Shown: positions 54,425 to 62,639 of the stretch, piece after piece
How the letters are laid out: the number at the start of each line of letters is the position of its first letter
Position numbering within the stretch: the stretch's first letter is position 1
Translations under genes and position numbers: made by a program
Notes under the pieces: model-generated
What the model saw: the letters and a program-made list of their open reading frames with translations, nothing else
The model's database searches: none
What the model was told of the DNA's origin: nothing
Source of the DNA: Deltaproteobacteria bacterium
GTDB lineage: Bacteria > Myxococcota_A > UBA9160 > PR03
Reading direction: 5' to 3'
Assembly (NCBI GenBank): GCA_035063765.1
Contig: JAPSFT010000006.1
Coordinates: 124,001-188,000 of the forward strand
DNA length: 64,000 nt

Positions 54425-55351
54425 CTAGCGAAGGCGCTCCCCGGCTTCGAGCCCGGCGTCGGCCGCCGCCAGCTTCGGGCCGCTGCCGACCCGCAGCTTG
54501 CCGAGCGCGAGCCGGCCGCCGGCCGCCGCCACGAGCAGCCGGCCGCCCGCGAGCCCGAGGACGGTGCCGGGCGGCTCGGCACCCGTCGCGCGCTCGAGCT
54601 GCGCGTCGAACAGGCGCACCGCCTCGCCGCCCGCCCGCTCGGCCCAGGCGCCGGGGCTCGGGTCGCAGCCGCGCACGAGCCGGTCGAGCTCGCCGGCCGG
54701 CCGCGCCCAGTCGATCCGCGCGACCGCGTCGGTGACGAGCCCCTGGAAGCTCGCGCCGGCCTCGGGCTGGGCGCGTGGCCGCGCCGTGCCCCGGTCGACG
54801 GCGTCGACCGCCTCGAGCACCGCCTCGACCCCGAGCGGGTAGAGCTTCTGGAAGTAGAGCGTGGCGGCGTTGTCGCTCGCCCCGATCGCGACGCCGGCCT
54901 TCTGGACCACGATCGGCCCGGTGTCCACCCCGGCGTCGGGCCGGAACACGGTGACCCCCGTCTCGCGCGCGCCGAGGATGATCTGCCAGGGGATCGCGGC
55001 GCCGCCGCGGAAGGCGGGCAGGAGCGAGGGGTGGAAGCAGAGCGAGCCGAGCGGGGGCGCGTCGACGATCTCGGGCGGCAGGATCACCGTCGTGTAGGGC
55101 ATCACGTTCAGCTCCGCGCCGAGCGCGCGGTACTCCTCGACGCGCTCGCGGAGGGCCTGGCCCGCGCGGCGGAAGGCCTTGTGGCGGAGCAGGCGCAGAC
55201 CGCGCCGGCCGGCCTCCTCGGCGAGCGGGTCGGGCCGGGCGCCCGCGGGCGGCGCGTAGACCGCCACGAGCTCGTGGCCGGCCTCGAGGAGCCGCACCAG
55301 CACGTCCTTCGCGAACGCGGCCTGACCGAAGAGGGCGATCTTGCGGGGCAT
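54425..55351 (-). CDS. Formyltransferase-fold protein similar to the 10-formyl-THF hydrolase domain of ALDH1L1
   Basis: 308 residues. KIALFGQAAFAKDVLVRLLEAGHELVAVYAPP, GQALRERVEEYRALGAELNVMPY, CFHPSLLPAFRGGAAIPWQI and FRPDAGVDTGPIVVQKAG align with the N-terminal hydrolase/formyltransferase domain of 10-formyltetrahydrofolate dehydrogenase, with catalytic His and Asp. The downstream WARPAGELDRLVRGCDPSPGAWAE fits the same domain. It could hydrolyse 10-formyl-THF or transfer a formyl group; it lacks the aldehyde dehydrogenase part. A Fmt (Met-tRNA formyltransferase) role is less likely but not excluded. Confidence 0.8.
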   Translation of the reverse strand: MPRKIALFGQAAFAKDVLVRLLEAGHELVAVYAPPAGARPDPLAEEAGRRGLRLLRHKAFRRAGQALRERVEEYRALGAELNVMPYTTVILPPEIVDAPPLGSLCFHPSLLPAFRGGAAIPWQIILGARETGVTVFRPDAGVDTGPIVVQKAGVAIGASDNAATLYFQKLYPLGVEAVLEAVDAVDRGTARPRAQPEAGASFQGLVTDAVARIDWARPAGELDRLVRGCDPSPGAWAERAGGEAVRLFDAQLERATGAEPPGTVLGLAGGRLLVAAAGGRLALGKLRVGSGPKLAAADAGLEAGERLR

Positions 55352-55519
55352 GGTGCGCGGACCGTACCGCAGCCGGGCCCGGCCGAGAGCCGCGCCCCGT
55401 CCCGCCCCCCTTCGGGGGCCGCCGGAAACCGGTGGTCGGCGGGGAACGCGCGGCTAGGCTCGGCGCTGGGCCGCTTGCGCGGCCGCAGCGGGAGGGGGGC
55501 CGACACCAAGGAGAGACAC

Positions 55520-56296
55520 ATGAGGCTTCGGATCCAGACGGCGCTCGCGCGGGCCGGCCTCGTCGCAGCCGGATCCCTGCTCCTCGCTGCCACCGCCCGG
55601 GCCGAGCCGCCGCCGGAGCGCGAGTGGGATCTCGGCATCGGCGGCTACGGCTGGCTCACCGCCGCGGAGATGGAGGTCGAAGGCACCCACCGCTTCACGG
55701 GCGAACGCTCCACGCGGAACTTCCACAAGGACCTCGGCGACGCCTTCGAGGACGCGGACGGGGGCTTCGGCGGCTACATCGACGGCCGCTACCAGCGCTT
55801 CGTCGGCCTCGTCGACGGCTCCTGGGTCCAGAGCGACTACAACTCGAACGGCTGGCAGACGAGCACGATCGTCGACGCGAAGCTCGGCTACCGCGTGCTC
55901 GACGTCGTGCGGCCCTTCTCCCGGTCGACCGGCCTCGACGCGCCGCGCCTCCACGTCGACCTCATGGCGGGCGCCCGCTTCCACGAGTCCAACGCGAACG
56001 CCGACGACCACGATCTCCGCTACGACCAGTCCCGCAACTGGTTCAGCCCGCTCGTCGGGCTGCGCTGGCGCGTCGAGCTGGTGCCCAACCTGACGCTCGG
56101 GGCGACCGCGGACATCGGCGGCTTCGACATCGGGGACGCCAGCCACCTGACCTGGAGCGTGAATCCGCGGCTCGACTACCGCGCCTGGGAGCACGTGGAC
56201 TTCTTCGTCGGCTGGAAGCGGCTGTCCGACGATCACGACGGCGAGCGCGAGGTGGACCTGAACGGGCCGCAGGCAGGGATCGGCTACCGCTTCTGA
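55520..56296 (+). CDS. Outer-membrane beta-barrel protein
   Basis: 258 residues. The signal peptide ends at ATARAEP; the mature part has alternating aromatic/hydrophobic strands with acidic loops (GGYIDGRYQRFVGLVDGSWVQSDYN, RVELVPNLTLGATADIGGFDIGD, LNGPQAGIGYRF) and ends in Phe, the usual outer-membrane sorting residue. AAGGAGAGACACA precedes the ATG. No specific porin or receptor family recognised. The 130-base stretch that follows holds direct repeats. Confidence 0.82.
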   Translation: MRLRIQTALARAGLVAAGSLLLAATARAEPPPEREWDLGIGGYGWLTAAEMEVEGTHRFTGERSTRNFHKDLGDAFEDADGGFGGYIDGRYQRFVGLVDGSWVQSDYNSNGWQTSTIVDAKLGYRVLDVVRPFSRSTGLDAPRLHVDLMAGARFHESNANADDHDLRYDQSRNWFSPLVGLRWRVELVPNLTLGATADIGGFDIGDASHLTWSVNPRLDYRAWEHVDFFVGWKRLSDDHDGEREVDLNGPQAGIGYRF

Positions 56297-56338
56297 CCGG
56301 CTGCCGGGCAGCCGGGCGCGCGGACCGGCGGCCGGGCG

Positions 56339-56412
56339 GCCGGGCGCTCGCAGCGGCGGCGGGAGAGCCGGGCACTCGGGCCGGGGGCGGGGCAGCCGGG
56401 CGCTCGCAGCGG
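56339..56412. repeat. Direct repeat downstream of the outer-membrane protein gene
   Basis: GCCGGGCGCTCGCAGCGG occurs at 56339-56356 and 56395-56412, in a tract of many GCCGGGC-like sequences (56300-56430) between two convergent genes. It may act as a terminator region or be a slipped-strand remnant. Confidence 0.7.
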
Positions 56413-56429
56413 TGGCCGGACGGCCGGGC

Positions 56430-57056
56430 TCAGCGCACGCGCGAGCGGTCGCCGACCGTGCCGCGCGGGGTCGCCGGCGCGCCGAGGACGAGCGTGTGCG
56501 GGGGGACGTCGCGGGTCACCAGCGAGCGGGCGCCCACCACCGCGTGCGCGCCGATCGTGACCCCCTTCAGCACCGTGCAGTCGGAGGCGATCCAGACGTG
56601 GTCGCCGATCCGGACCGGCGCGGCGGCCTCGGGGCGCCCGGCGTCGAAGTCGTGCTGGTCCGAGTCGAAGACCCGCGAGCCGGGGCCCACCCAGGCGCGC
56701 CGGCCGAGCACGAGCTCGCGCTTGGCCGACAGGTGCGCGCCGTTCAGGAAGGCCTCCGGGCCGAGCACCATGCGCGCCCCGGCGAAGCAGGCGAGGAGCA
56801 CCGGACCGAGCTCGGTGCGCAGCCACACGTCGGGGCCGATCTCGACCTCGGCGCCGGGCCCGAGCAGGAAGCGCAGCGCGTGGTGACGCCGTTCGGTGAC
56901 GAAGCGCGGCCCGATCCGCAGCCGCGCGCCCTCGGCCAGCTGGAAGTCGGCGAGCGCGAGGTTGCTGCTGGCGCTCGGGTCGATCGAGAGGCCCGGGTGG
57001 CGGGCGGCCTGGCGCGCCAGGCGGGCGCGGTCGAAGGCCGAGATCGCCCGCAGCAG
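56430..57056 (-). CDS. Hexapeptide-repeat acyltransferase (LbetaH; start unresolved)
   Basis: Left-handed beta-helix acyltransferase (galactoside/maltose O-acetyltransferase group). Visible: VRIGDHVWIASDCTVLKGVTIGAHAVVGARSLVTRDVPPHTLVLGAPA with catalytic DQHDFDAG nearby. The first ordinary start is GTG 56828, but the frame upstream encodes LGPGAEVEIGPDVWLRTELGP and further hexapeptide turns from 57056 (FQLAEGARLRIGPRF). CTG at 57056 or 57053 is a plausible start; about 208 residues. It ends the transcript with infA; the acceptor is unknown. Confidence 0.72.
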   Translation of the reverse strand: MLRAISAFDRARLARQAARHPGLSIDPSASSNLALADFQLAEGARLRIGPRFVTERRHHALRFLLGPGAEVEIGPDVWLRTELGPVLLACFAGARMVLGPEAFLNGAHLSAKRELVLGRRAWVGPGSRVFDSDQHDFDAGRPEAAAPVRIGDHVWIASDCTVLKGVTIGAHAVVGARSLVTRDVPPHTLVLGAPATPRGTVGDRSRVR

Positions 57057-57097
57057 CCAGACGTCGCGGCGCCGCGGTCCGGAGCCCGGCCGGGGGC

Positions 57098-57346
57098 CTA
57101 CGGCCCGTCCCCGGGCGCGTTCTGGCCCTCGCGCAGCCGGAACGTGATGAAGCCGTGGGTCGGGTCGTAGGGCGAGAGGCCCACCTGCACGCGGTCGCCC
57201 GGGATCACGCGGATCCGGAACCGGCGCATGCGCCCCGAGAGCTGGGCGGTCACGGTCTGGCCCGAGTCGAGCGTCACCTGGTAGCGCCCGCCGCCGAGGA
57301 TCTTCTCGACGGAGCCGGTCGTCTGGATCAGGTCGTCGCGCGCCAC
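57098..57346 (-). CDS. infA: Translation initiation factor IF-1
   Basis: About 82 residues from GTG 57346: ARDDLIQTTGSVEKILGGGRYQVTLDSGQTVTAQLSGRMRRFRIRVIPGDRVQVGLSPYDPTHGFITFR is the IF-1 OB-fold with the RMRxFRIRVxPGD core. E. coli IF-1 has 72 residues; this has a short tail. An ATG at 57385 would add 13 residues unlike the family. It lies 95 bases before tRNA-Ser (opposite strand). Confidence 0.94.
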   Translation of the reverse strand: MARDDLIQTTGSVEKILGGGRYQVTLDSGQTVTAQLSGRMRRFRIRVIPGDRVQVGLSPYDPTHGFITFRLREGQNAPGDGP

Positions 57347-57441
57347 GAGCCCTGGCTGCCTCCTGCGATCCGCGGGGTTTAGCACGCCCGCGGGCCAGCG
57401 GGTACGCGCCCCCGGCCGGGATGCTAGGTTGCCCGGCCCGC

Positions 57442-57533
57442 GGAGAGGTGCCGGAGCCTGGTTGAACGGGCCTGACTCGAAATCAGGTGTACCCGTCAGG
57501 GTACCGGGGGTTCGAATCCCTCCCTCTCCGCCA
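57442..57533 (+). tRNA. tRNA-Ser(CGA)
   Basis: Acceptor stem GGAGAGG/CCTCTCC, anticodon loop CTCGAAA with anticodon CGA, long variable arm (class II), TTCGAAT T-loop, discriminator G and genomically encoded CCA (57531-57533). It reads UCG. Confidence 0.95.
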
Positions 57534-57633
57534 CGTTACGCGTTTCGCAGCGAGTCGGGGCGATCGCGGCGTCGTTCCCCTCGCCGCTCCTCCGCACGAA
57601 CGAAGAGGGCGCTGCGGGCGCCCCGATCCGCCG

Positions 57634-59583
57634 TCAATCCTGCATCCCCGCCAGCGCGCTCTCCACGTAGCCCCTGGTCTCCTCGTCCAGGACCAGGATC
57701 CGCGCACCACGCAGGCCGCGCGTCAGCAGCACCCGATAGGCGTTGCGAACGAGGCGGAGCATGTCGGGTGAGGATCTCACGGGCCGATCCTGGGACTCCT
57801 TGGGCTGCGCGATCCACTGCCCGTCGCGCCAGATCAGGTCACGACCCCAGATCACGCCGATCCGCCCGAAATCGAAGCCCTGGGCGCTGTAGATGACCCC
57901 GATCTGGGATTCACCCTCCTCCGTCTCCGCCCACCGCGTGTACGGGTGCTGGGCAGGCTTGTACGGCCTGCTTCCCGCCTTGCGGTTCCACGGGCGCCGC
58001 CAGTCACCGACCACGACATCGGGAACCAGATCGCCGGTCTTCGCCGGGTCGCTCCACCTCCAGCAGAAGCCCGCGACCAGACGAGCGCTCTCCCCCGCGA
58101 CCCGGGATTCGGCGACCAGGCGCTCGAGCACCTCTGGCGTGTCCGCGAGCTCGACGCGGTAGCGTTCACGCCAAGGCTCGGGCTTCTCGATGGAGAATCC
58201 CAGCAACCAGTCCACCCAGGCGACATACTCCGCACAACCTCCACAGCGGAACTGGGCGGCGAGATCGAACTGCTTGACCCTTGCGCCCTTCCGCCTCGCC
58301 TCCTGGAGGAAGACGGCACTACGGCCGACTTCGTCGGGACGAACGAACTGATTCTCGTCGAGCAGGAAGACCGTCACCTTGGCCGCGTCGATCAGCTCCT
58401 CCGTCTGGGACCGCCGGCCCCGCTCGGATCTCGGGGTGAAGCGTTGATCGCTGGTCTCGCGGACGCGGTGCGCCTCGTCCACGAGAAGGAGGTCGAGCCC
58501 CTGGGAAGGCGCCTTTCGCAGGTTCATGTTCCAGAGGAAGAGATCCTGCGCGCCACGAAACCTGCTGCGGAGCACGGTCGTGAAGGCCTTGCCGCCGGTC
58601 GAGTGCGCAGCCTTCCAGCCGAGGCGCAGGGAAGCCGCCAGGAGTTGAACGGCAATCACCGTCTTCCCCGTTCCCGGCGCACCGCGAACGACGATCACCG
58701 CGCGTCCAGCACGAGCCTGCTGTCGCCGGACCTCGTCGTAGATCGCGTTGAAGGCGAGCCTCTGCTCGTCGAGCAGGTGCCATTCCTCCTGACACTCGAG
58801 GACGGCCTCGAGGTTCTCGAGGACCCGCTTGCTGGGACGGAAGCGAGCGCCAGTCAGGGCATCGAGGATCTGGAGCCCGGAGCCCCGTCCGAGATGTGCG
58901 CCGACGAAGTCCGTGAGATCCGCTTCCTGCCCATGCGTGAAGAGGGGGCTTCGCTCGAGCAGGCCATCGAACCTCGCGTCGCGGAGCGGAACGTCGAACG
59001 GCGCTGCCAGGTTGTGACAGTAGGCGGCCGGCAACGCTACGAGGTCGCTCGCCACGAAGGCCGAGTGGTAGTCGGTGAGCCAGTCCGCGTAGTCGAGCGC
59101 CTGTTGGGAGGGGTGAACCCGCTCCTCACCACCGACCAGGATGTTCGTCGCATACTCATCCTCGACGTCGACGTTGGACCATTGCTTGAGTTCGAGCACG
59201 ATCGCAGAGCCACTGCCGCTGGCATCGCGGCCGGTGAGCATGACGTCCACGCGCTTGCCGGTGAGCGGGAGGTGGTACTCGAGGGCAACCCCCGCCGGAG
59301 AGCTCGCGGAATCGCGCACGAGTGACGCCATCCCGATCGGCCCCGTTGCGCCGACCGCGACGCCCACGTCGCGCTCCTTCAGTGGGCGCAAAGCGGCGGC
59401 CAGCGCGCCGACCGAGTTCTCCCAGCTACGCAGCTCGGCCGTGTTCGGCGCGTAGCGATGGAGCCGGACGAACTGGCCTGCCATTTCGCCGGCGAGCGCG
59501 CCTGCCTCTGCATTGCGTAGGAAATCCGACAACGAGCCATGCCACAGGTCCACCGGGCACACGCCTCCGTGTTCCCGGGCCAT
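57634..59583 (-). CDS. DUF2075 / Schlafen group 3-type helicase-like protein
   Basis: 649 residues from the ATG at 59583. N-terminal nuclease-like part (VALEYHLPLTGKRVDVMLTG... AIVLELKQWSN, resembling a PD-(D/E)XK core with GKRVDVML and LELKQW), then the helicase: VIVVRGAPGTGKTVIAVQLLA (Walker A, about residue 300), LLLVDEAHRVRE (Walker B), TVFLLDENQFV, QFDLAAQFRCGG, GVIYSAQGFDFGRIGVIWG and RNAYRVLLTRGLRGARILVLDE. Proteins of this type occur in phage defence and restriction islands. It sits between tRNA-Ser and the CoA ligase gene, with visibly more A/T at third positions than its neighbours, so it is probably acquired. Confidence 0.87.
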   Translation of the reverse strand: MAREHGGVCPVDLWHGSLSDFLRNAEAGALAGEMAGQFVRLHRYAPNTAELRSWENSVGALAAALRPLKERDVGVAVGATGPIGMASLVRDSASSPAGVALEYHLPLTGKRVDVMLTGRDASGSGSAIVLELKQWSNVDVEDEYATNILVGGEERVHPSQQALDYADWLTDYHSAFVASDLVALPAAYCHNLAAPFDVPLRDARFDGLLERSPLFTHGQEADLTDFVGAHLGRGSGLQILDALTGARFRPSKRVLENLEAVLECQEEWHLLDEQRLAFNAIYDEVRRQQARAGRAVIVVRGAPGTGKTVIAVQLLAASLRLGWKAAHSTGGKAFTTVLRSRFRGAQDLFLWNMNLRKAPSQGLDLLLVDEAHRVRETSDQRFTPRSERGRRSQTEELIDAAKVTVFLLDENQFVRPDEVGRSAVFLQEARRKGARVKQFDLAAQFRCGGCAEYVAWVDWLLGFSIEKPEPWRERYRVELADTPEVLERLVAESRVAGESARLVAGFCWRWSDPAKTGDLVPDVVVGDWRRPWNRKAGSRPYKPAQHPYTRWAETEEGESQIGVIYSAQGFDFGRIGVIWGRDLIWRDGQWIAQPKESQDRPVRSSPDMLRLVRNAYRVLLTRGLRGARILVLDEETRGYVESALAGMQD

Positions 59584-59888
59584 CAATCCACGGACGACGG
59601 CTCTCTCGTCGGGGTGCCCGAGCGTATCAACTGCATTCCCATCGCGGGTAGCTTGATTCTCGTTCCTTGATCGGATAGGCCACCCGCGAGGGGTAGGGCC
59701 GCTGAACGCGCTCGACGCCGGCTCGCTCGGGGCCGGCGGGTCGAGCCCGGGAATCGAGCCCCTCCGCTGATGGCCGGGGGCCTTGGGGAACGGACGGGTC
59801 GGCCAGAGGCTGCGTGGGCCCGACGGGCCGCCCCCGGGATCGCGGCCGCTCCGTAGCGGCGCTCGCGGCAGACGGAAACGGCCTTGCT
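59584..59888. other. Gene-free stretch between helicase and CoA ligase genes
   Basis: 305 bases without a supported gene. The half nearest the helicase contains AT-richer sequence (about 59630-59690) that could hold its minus-strand promoter; the rest is GC-rich (CGGGAATCGAGCCCCTCCGC and similar). No clear direct repeat of the tRNA-Ser 3' end, integrase or terminator was identified. Confidence 0.5.
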
Positions 59889-61442
59889 TCAGATCCTCCG
59901 CGTCGCGCCGGCCCAGTAGCGCTCGCGGAGCTCGCGCTTCAGGACCTTGCCGGCCGGGCTGCGGGGCAGCTCGGCGACGAAGTCGACCGACTTCGGCGTG
60001 CGCACGCCGCCGAGCCGCTCGCGGCAGAGATCGAGGAGCGTGGCGACCTCGACGGTCGCCCCGGGCCTGCACTCGACGACGGCCTTCACGGCCTCCCCCC
60101 AGTCCGCGTCGGGGACCCCGATCACTGCGCAGTCCTGCACCGCGGGGTGCGACCAGAGTACCTGCTCGATCTCGCTCGGGTACACGTTGAAGCCGCCCGA
60201 GATGATCATGTCCTTCTTGCGGTCGGTGATGTGGAGACGGCCCTCGGCGTCGAAGCGCCCGACGTCGCCGGTGTGGAGCCAACCGCCGACGATCGCCTGC
60301 GCCGTCTGCTCGGGGTCCTCGTAGTAGCCCCTCATCACGAGGTCGCCGCGGACGCAGATCTCTCCCGTCTCGCCGGGTGCGACACGGCGGCCGTCGTCGT
60401 CGAGGATGGCAACCTGGACGAGCGGCGTCGGCCGGCCGCAGGACGAGAGCCGCTCGTCGCCCGCCGGCTTGCCGTCGACCAGGTGCTCGGCCGGCGAGAG
60501 GTAGGAGATCGTGCCGGGCGCCTCGCTCTGCCCGTAGAACTGGGTCATCACGGGTCCGAACACGTCGATCGCGCGGCGGAGCTTCTCCGTCGACATCGGC
60601 GCGGCGCCGTACAGGAAGTACCGGAGCGAGCCGTAGTCGTGGCTCTCGATCCCGGGGACCTCGAGCAGGCGGTAGATCACGGTGGGCGGCAGGAAGAGCT
60701 CGCTGACGCGGTGCTCCTCGATCTGCTTCGGGAGCAGCGCCGGATCCGGCCGCTGCAGGATCACCAGCCGGCCGCCGCGGGCCGCGGCGCCGAGCGAGAG
60801 CACCCCCGCGGTGTGCGTCATGGGCGCCGCGGCGAGGTTCACGGGGACGCCGTCCGGGTAGGGGGTGCCGATGATCAGGTTCGCGGTGAACGCCAGCAGG
60901 TTGCGATGGGTGAGCATCACGCCCTTCGGCCGGCCGGTGGTGCCACCGGTCGCCTGGATCATGCAGAGCTGCTCGGGCGCGATCGCGAGCTCGACCTCCG
61001 CCTCCGACGCGCCGGCGAGCCAGGTCTCGAGCGAGGGGGCGAACGGGGTCTCGCGGTCGAGGCAGACGAGCTCGCCGACGCGCTCGAGCTTCCCCCGCAG
61101 CGCTCCGACCACCTCGGTGAACACGCCGTGGAAGAACAGCACGCGGGCGTCGAAGCGGTCGAGCACGTCGTGGAAGGAATCGGGCGTGCCACGCGGGTTG
61201 ATCGGCACCCAGGCCAGCCCCGCCCGCCAGATCCCGAGAGTCGTGGTCCAGGCCACGGGGTCGTTCGGCGCCAGCACCGCACCGCGCGTCTCCGGCGCGA
61301 AGCCCTTCTCGAGCAGCCGGTTCGCGATGCGCAGGCTGAGCCGCCGCGCCTCCCGGTAGGTGCAGGAGTAGCCGTCGGCCACGAGATAGACGCCGTCGGG
61401 CGAGATCCCATGGCCCCGGTCGAACAGATCGATCACCGACAC
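59889..61442 (-). CDS. Acyl-CoA synthetase (AMP-forming), fatty-acid/carboxylate CoA ligase
   Basis: 517 residues from GTG 61442. P-loop MIQATGGTTGRPKGVMLTHRNLLAF; FYGQSEAPGTISYLSP (acyl-binding A5); WLHTGDVGRFDAEGRLHITDRKKDMIISGGFNVYPSEIEQVL (A7/A8); and SPAGKVLKRELRERY with the catalytic Lys. It activates a carboxylate to acyl-CoA. The substrate is uncertain (medium/long chain). The operon with the saccharopine-dehydrogenase-like and acyl-CoA dehydrogenase genes suggests lipid or branched acid degradation. Confidence 0.92.
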   Translation of the reverse strand: MSVIDLFDRGHGISPDGVYLVADGYSCTYREARRLSLRIANRLLEKGFAPETRGAVLAPNDPVAWTTTLGIWRAGLAWVPINPRGTPDSFHDVLDRFDARVLFFHGVFTEVVGALRGKLERVGELVCLDRETPFAPSLETWLAGASEAEVELAIAPEQLCMIQATGGTTGRPKGVMLTHRNLLAFTANLIIGTPYPDGVPVNLAAAPMTHTAGVLSLGAAARGGRLVILQRPDPALLPKQIEEHRVSELFLPPTVIYRLLEVPGIESHDYGSLRYFLYGAAPMSTEKLRRAIDVFGPVMTQFYGQSEAPGTISYLSPAEHLVDGKPAGDERLSSCGRPTPLVQVAILDDDGRRVAPGETGEICVRGDLVMRGYYEDPEQTAQAIVGGWLHTGDVGRFDAEGRLHITDRKKDMIISGGFNVYPSEIEQVLWSHPAVQDCAVIGVPDADWGEAVKAVVECRPGATVEVATLLDLCRERLGGVRTPKSVDFVAELPRSPAGKVLKRELRERYWAGATRRI

Positions 61443-61477
61443 GCGAGTGCCCCTCCCCTGCGCGACGCTTCGCCCGC

Positions 61478-62590
61478 TCAGACCTGCTCGAGCTCCGCAT
61501 AGCCGTACTCCCGGAGGAGCCCCAGGAGCCCGCGGTGGCCGAACGCCTGGCAGGGCGACTGGAAGCCCCCGGCCCGCGGGCGGCCGTGCACGAGCTGCGC
61601 CGCGCAGAAGGCCTGGATGAGGCCGGTCTGCTGGTAGGCGCAGTTGGAGTGCACCCGCACCTCGACGTGCGCGGTCGGGCCGTAGCCCACCACGAAGTCG
61701 AGGTTGCGGTGCACCATCCGGTTCTCGCGCGGCGGCATGCCGGGCTGGATCGACTCGGCGATCCCCGTGAGCGCCTTCTCCTGCTCCTCCCTGGGCAGGT
61801 CCCGGAGCTGCTCGTCGAAGCCCTTGACGAGCCCGACGACCTGCTCCATCAGCACGCGGTTGTCCGCGAAGGTGACGAGCACCTTCAGGTTCTCGAGCTG
61901 CGGGTGATCCTGGTACCAGACCGGAAGCGCCGTCCCCGACCAGGGCAGCGCGAGCTGCGACTCCGGCCAGAGCGGCACCTGGACCTCGTAGCTCCGGCCA
62001 CGCGGCCACGGCACCAGCTTGCGCGCCTTGACGAAGAACTCCTCCGCCCGCGCCACGCGCACCACGGTCTGGGTCGAGCCGTAGGTCGGGATGCCCGTCG
62101 CGGCGCAGACGGCGTGGATCGAGTGGATGCCCGGGTTCTCGAGCGCATGGCAGACCGCGATGTCGAGCGTCGTGTGCATGTAGGCGGCCGAGGGAGCCAG
62201 CAGGAGGCCGGCCTTCGCAAAGGCGGCACCGTAGTCGCGCGCGATCGGGAGCACGAATTGCTGCTCGCCGGTGGTGTCGAGGTAGTGGACGCCGGCCTGG
62301 AGGCAGGCCTTCACCACGGTCTCGCCGTAGAGCTCGAAGGGGCCGACGGTGTTGCAGACGACCCGAGATCCCTCGAAGAGACGCGCCAGCGCATCGGTCT
62401 CGTGCGGAACCACCGCCACCTCGTGGTCCGCGGTCTCGATGCCCGGCACCTTGTCGAGCGCGGCTTCGATGCGCGCCTTGTCGCGGCCGGCCGCGATGAA
62501 GGGGAGCTGGAGGTCGCGCAGGAACTCGCAGACGATACGGCCGGTGTATCCGCTGGCACCGTAGACGACGACGGGACGCTTCTGGCTCAT
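61478..62590 (-). CDS. Saccharopine dehydrogenase-like NAD(P)-binding protein (trans-acting enoyl reductase type)
   Basis: 370 residues. PVVVYGASGYTGRIVCEFLRDLQLPFIAAGRDKARIEAAL (Rossmann GxxGxxG), SRVVCNTVGPFELYGETVVKACLQAGVHYLDTTGE (typical of saccharopine-dehydrogenase-like proteins that include mycobacterial trans-acting enoyl reductases). No lysine-pathway partner is present. It lies 36 bases before the ligase and 50 after the acyl-CoA dehydrogenase, all on one strand. Probably a reductase acting on an acyl chain (inference). Confidence 0.85.
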   Translation of the reverse strand: MSQKRPVVVYGASGYTGRIVCEFLRDLQLPFIAAGRDKARIEAALDKVPGIETADHEVAVVPHETDALARLFEGSRVVCNTVGPFELYGETVVKACLQAGVHYLDTTGEQQFVLPIARDYGAAFAKAGLLLAPSAAYMHTTLDIAVCHALENPGIHSIHAVCAATGIPTYGSTQTVVRVARAEEFFVKARKLVPWPRGRSYEVQVPLWPESQLALPWSGTALPVWYQDHPQLENLKVLVTFADNRVLMEQVVGLVKGFDEQLRDLPREEQEKALTGIAESIQPGMPPRENRMVHRNLDFVVGYGPTAHVEVRVHSNCAYQQTGLIQAFCAAQLVHGRPRAGGFQSPCQAFGHRGLLGLLREYGYAELEQV

Positions 62591-62639
62591 GGGGGGCTCC
62601 TGTCCGGATCGGGAAGAGGCGAGCTGCGGTCGTCGGGAA

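Noticed and set aside
57500-59780. Integrated element bounded by att repeats at tRNA-Ser
   Set aside because: The segment GGGAATCGAGCCCCTCCGC near 59750 is only loosely like the tRNA 3' end; no exact direct repeat or integrase was found.
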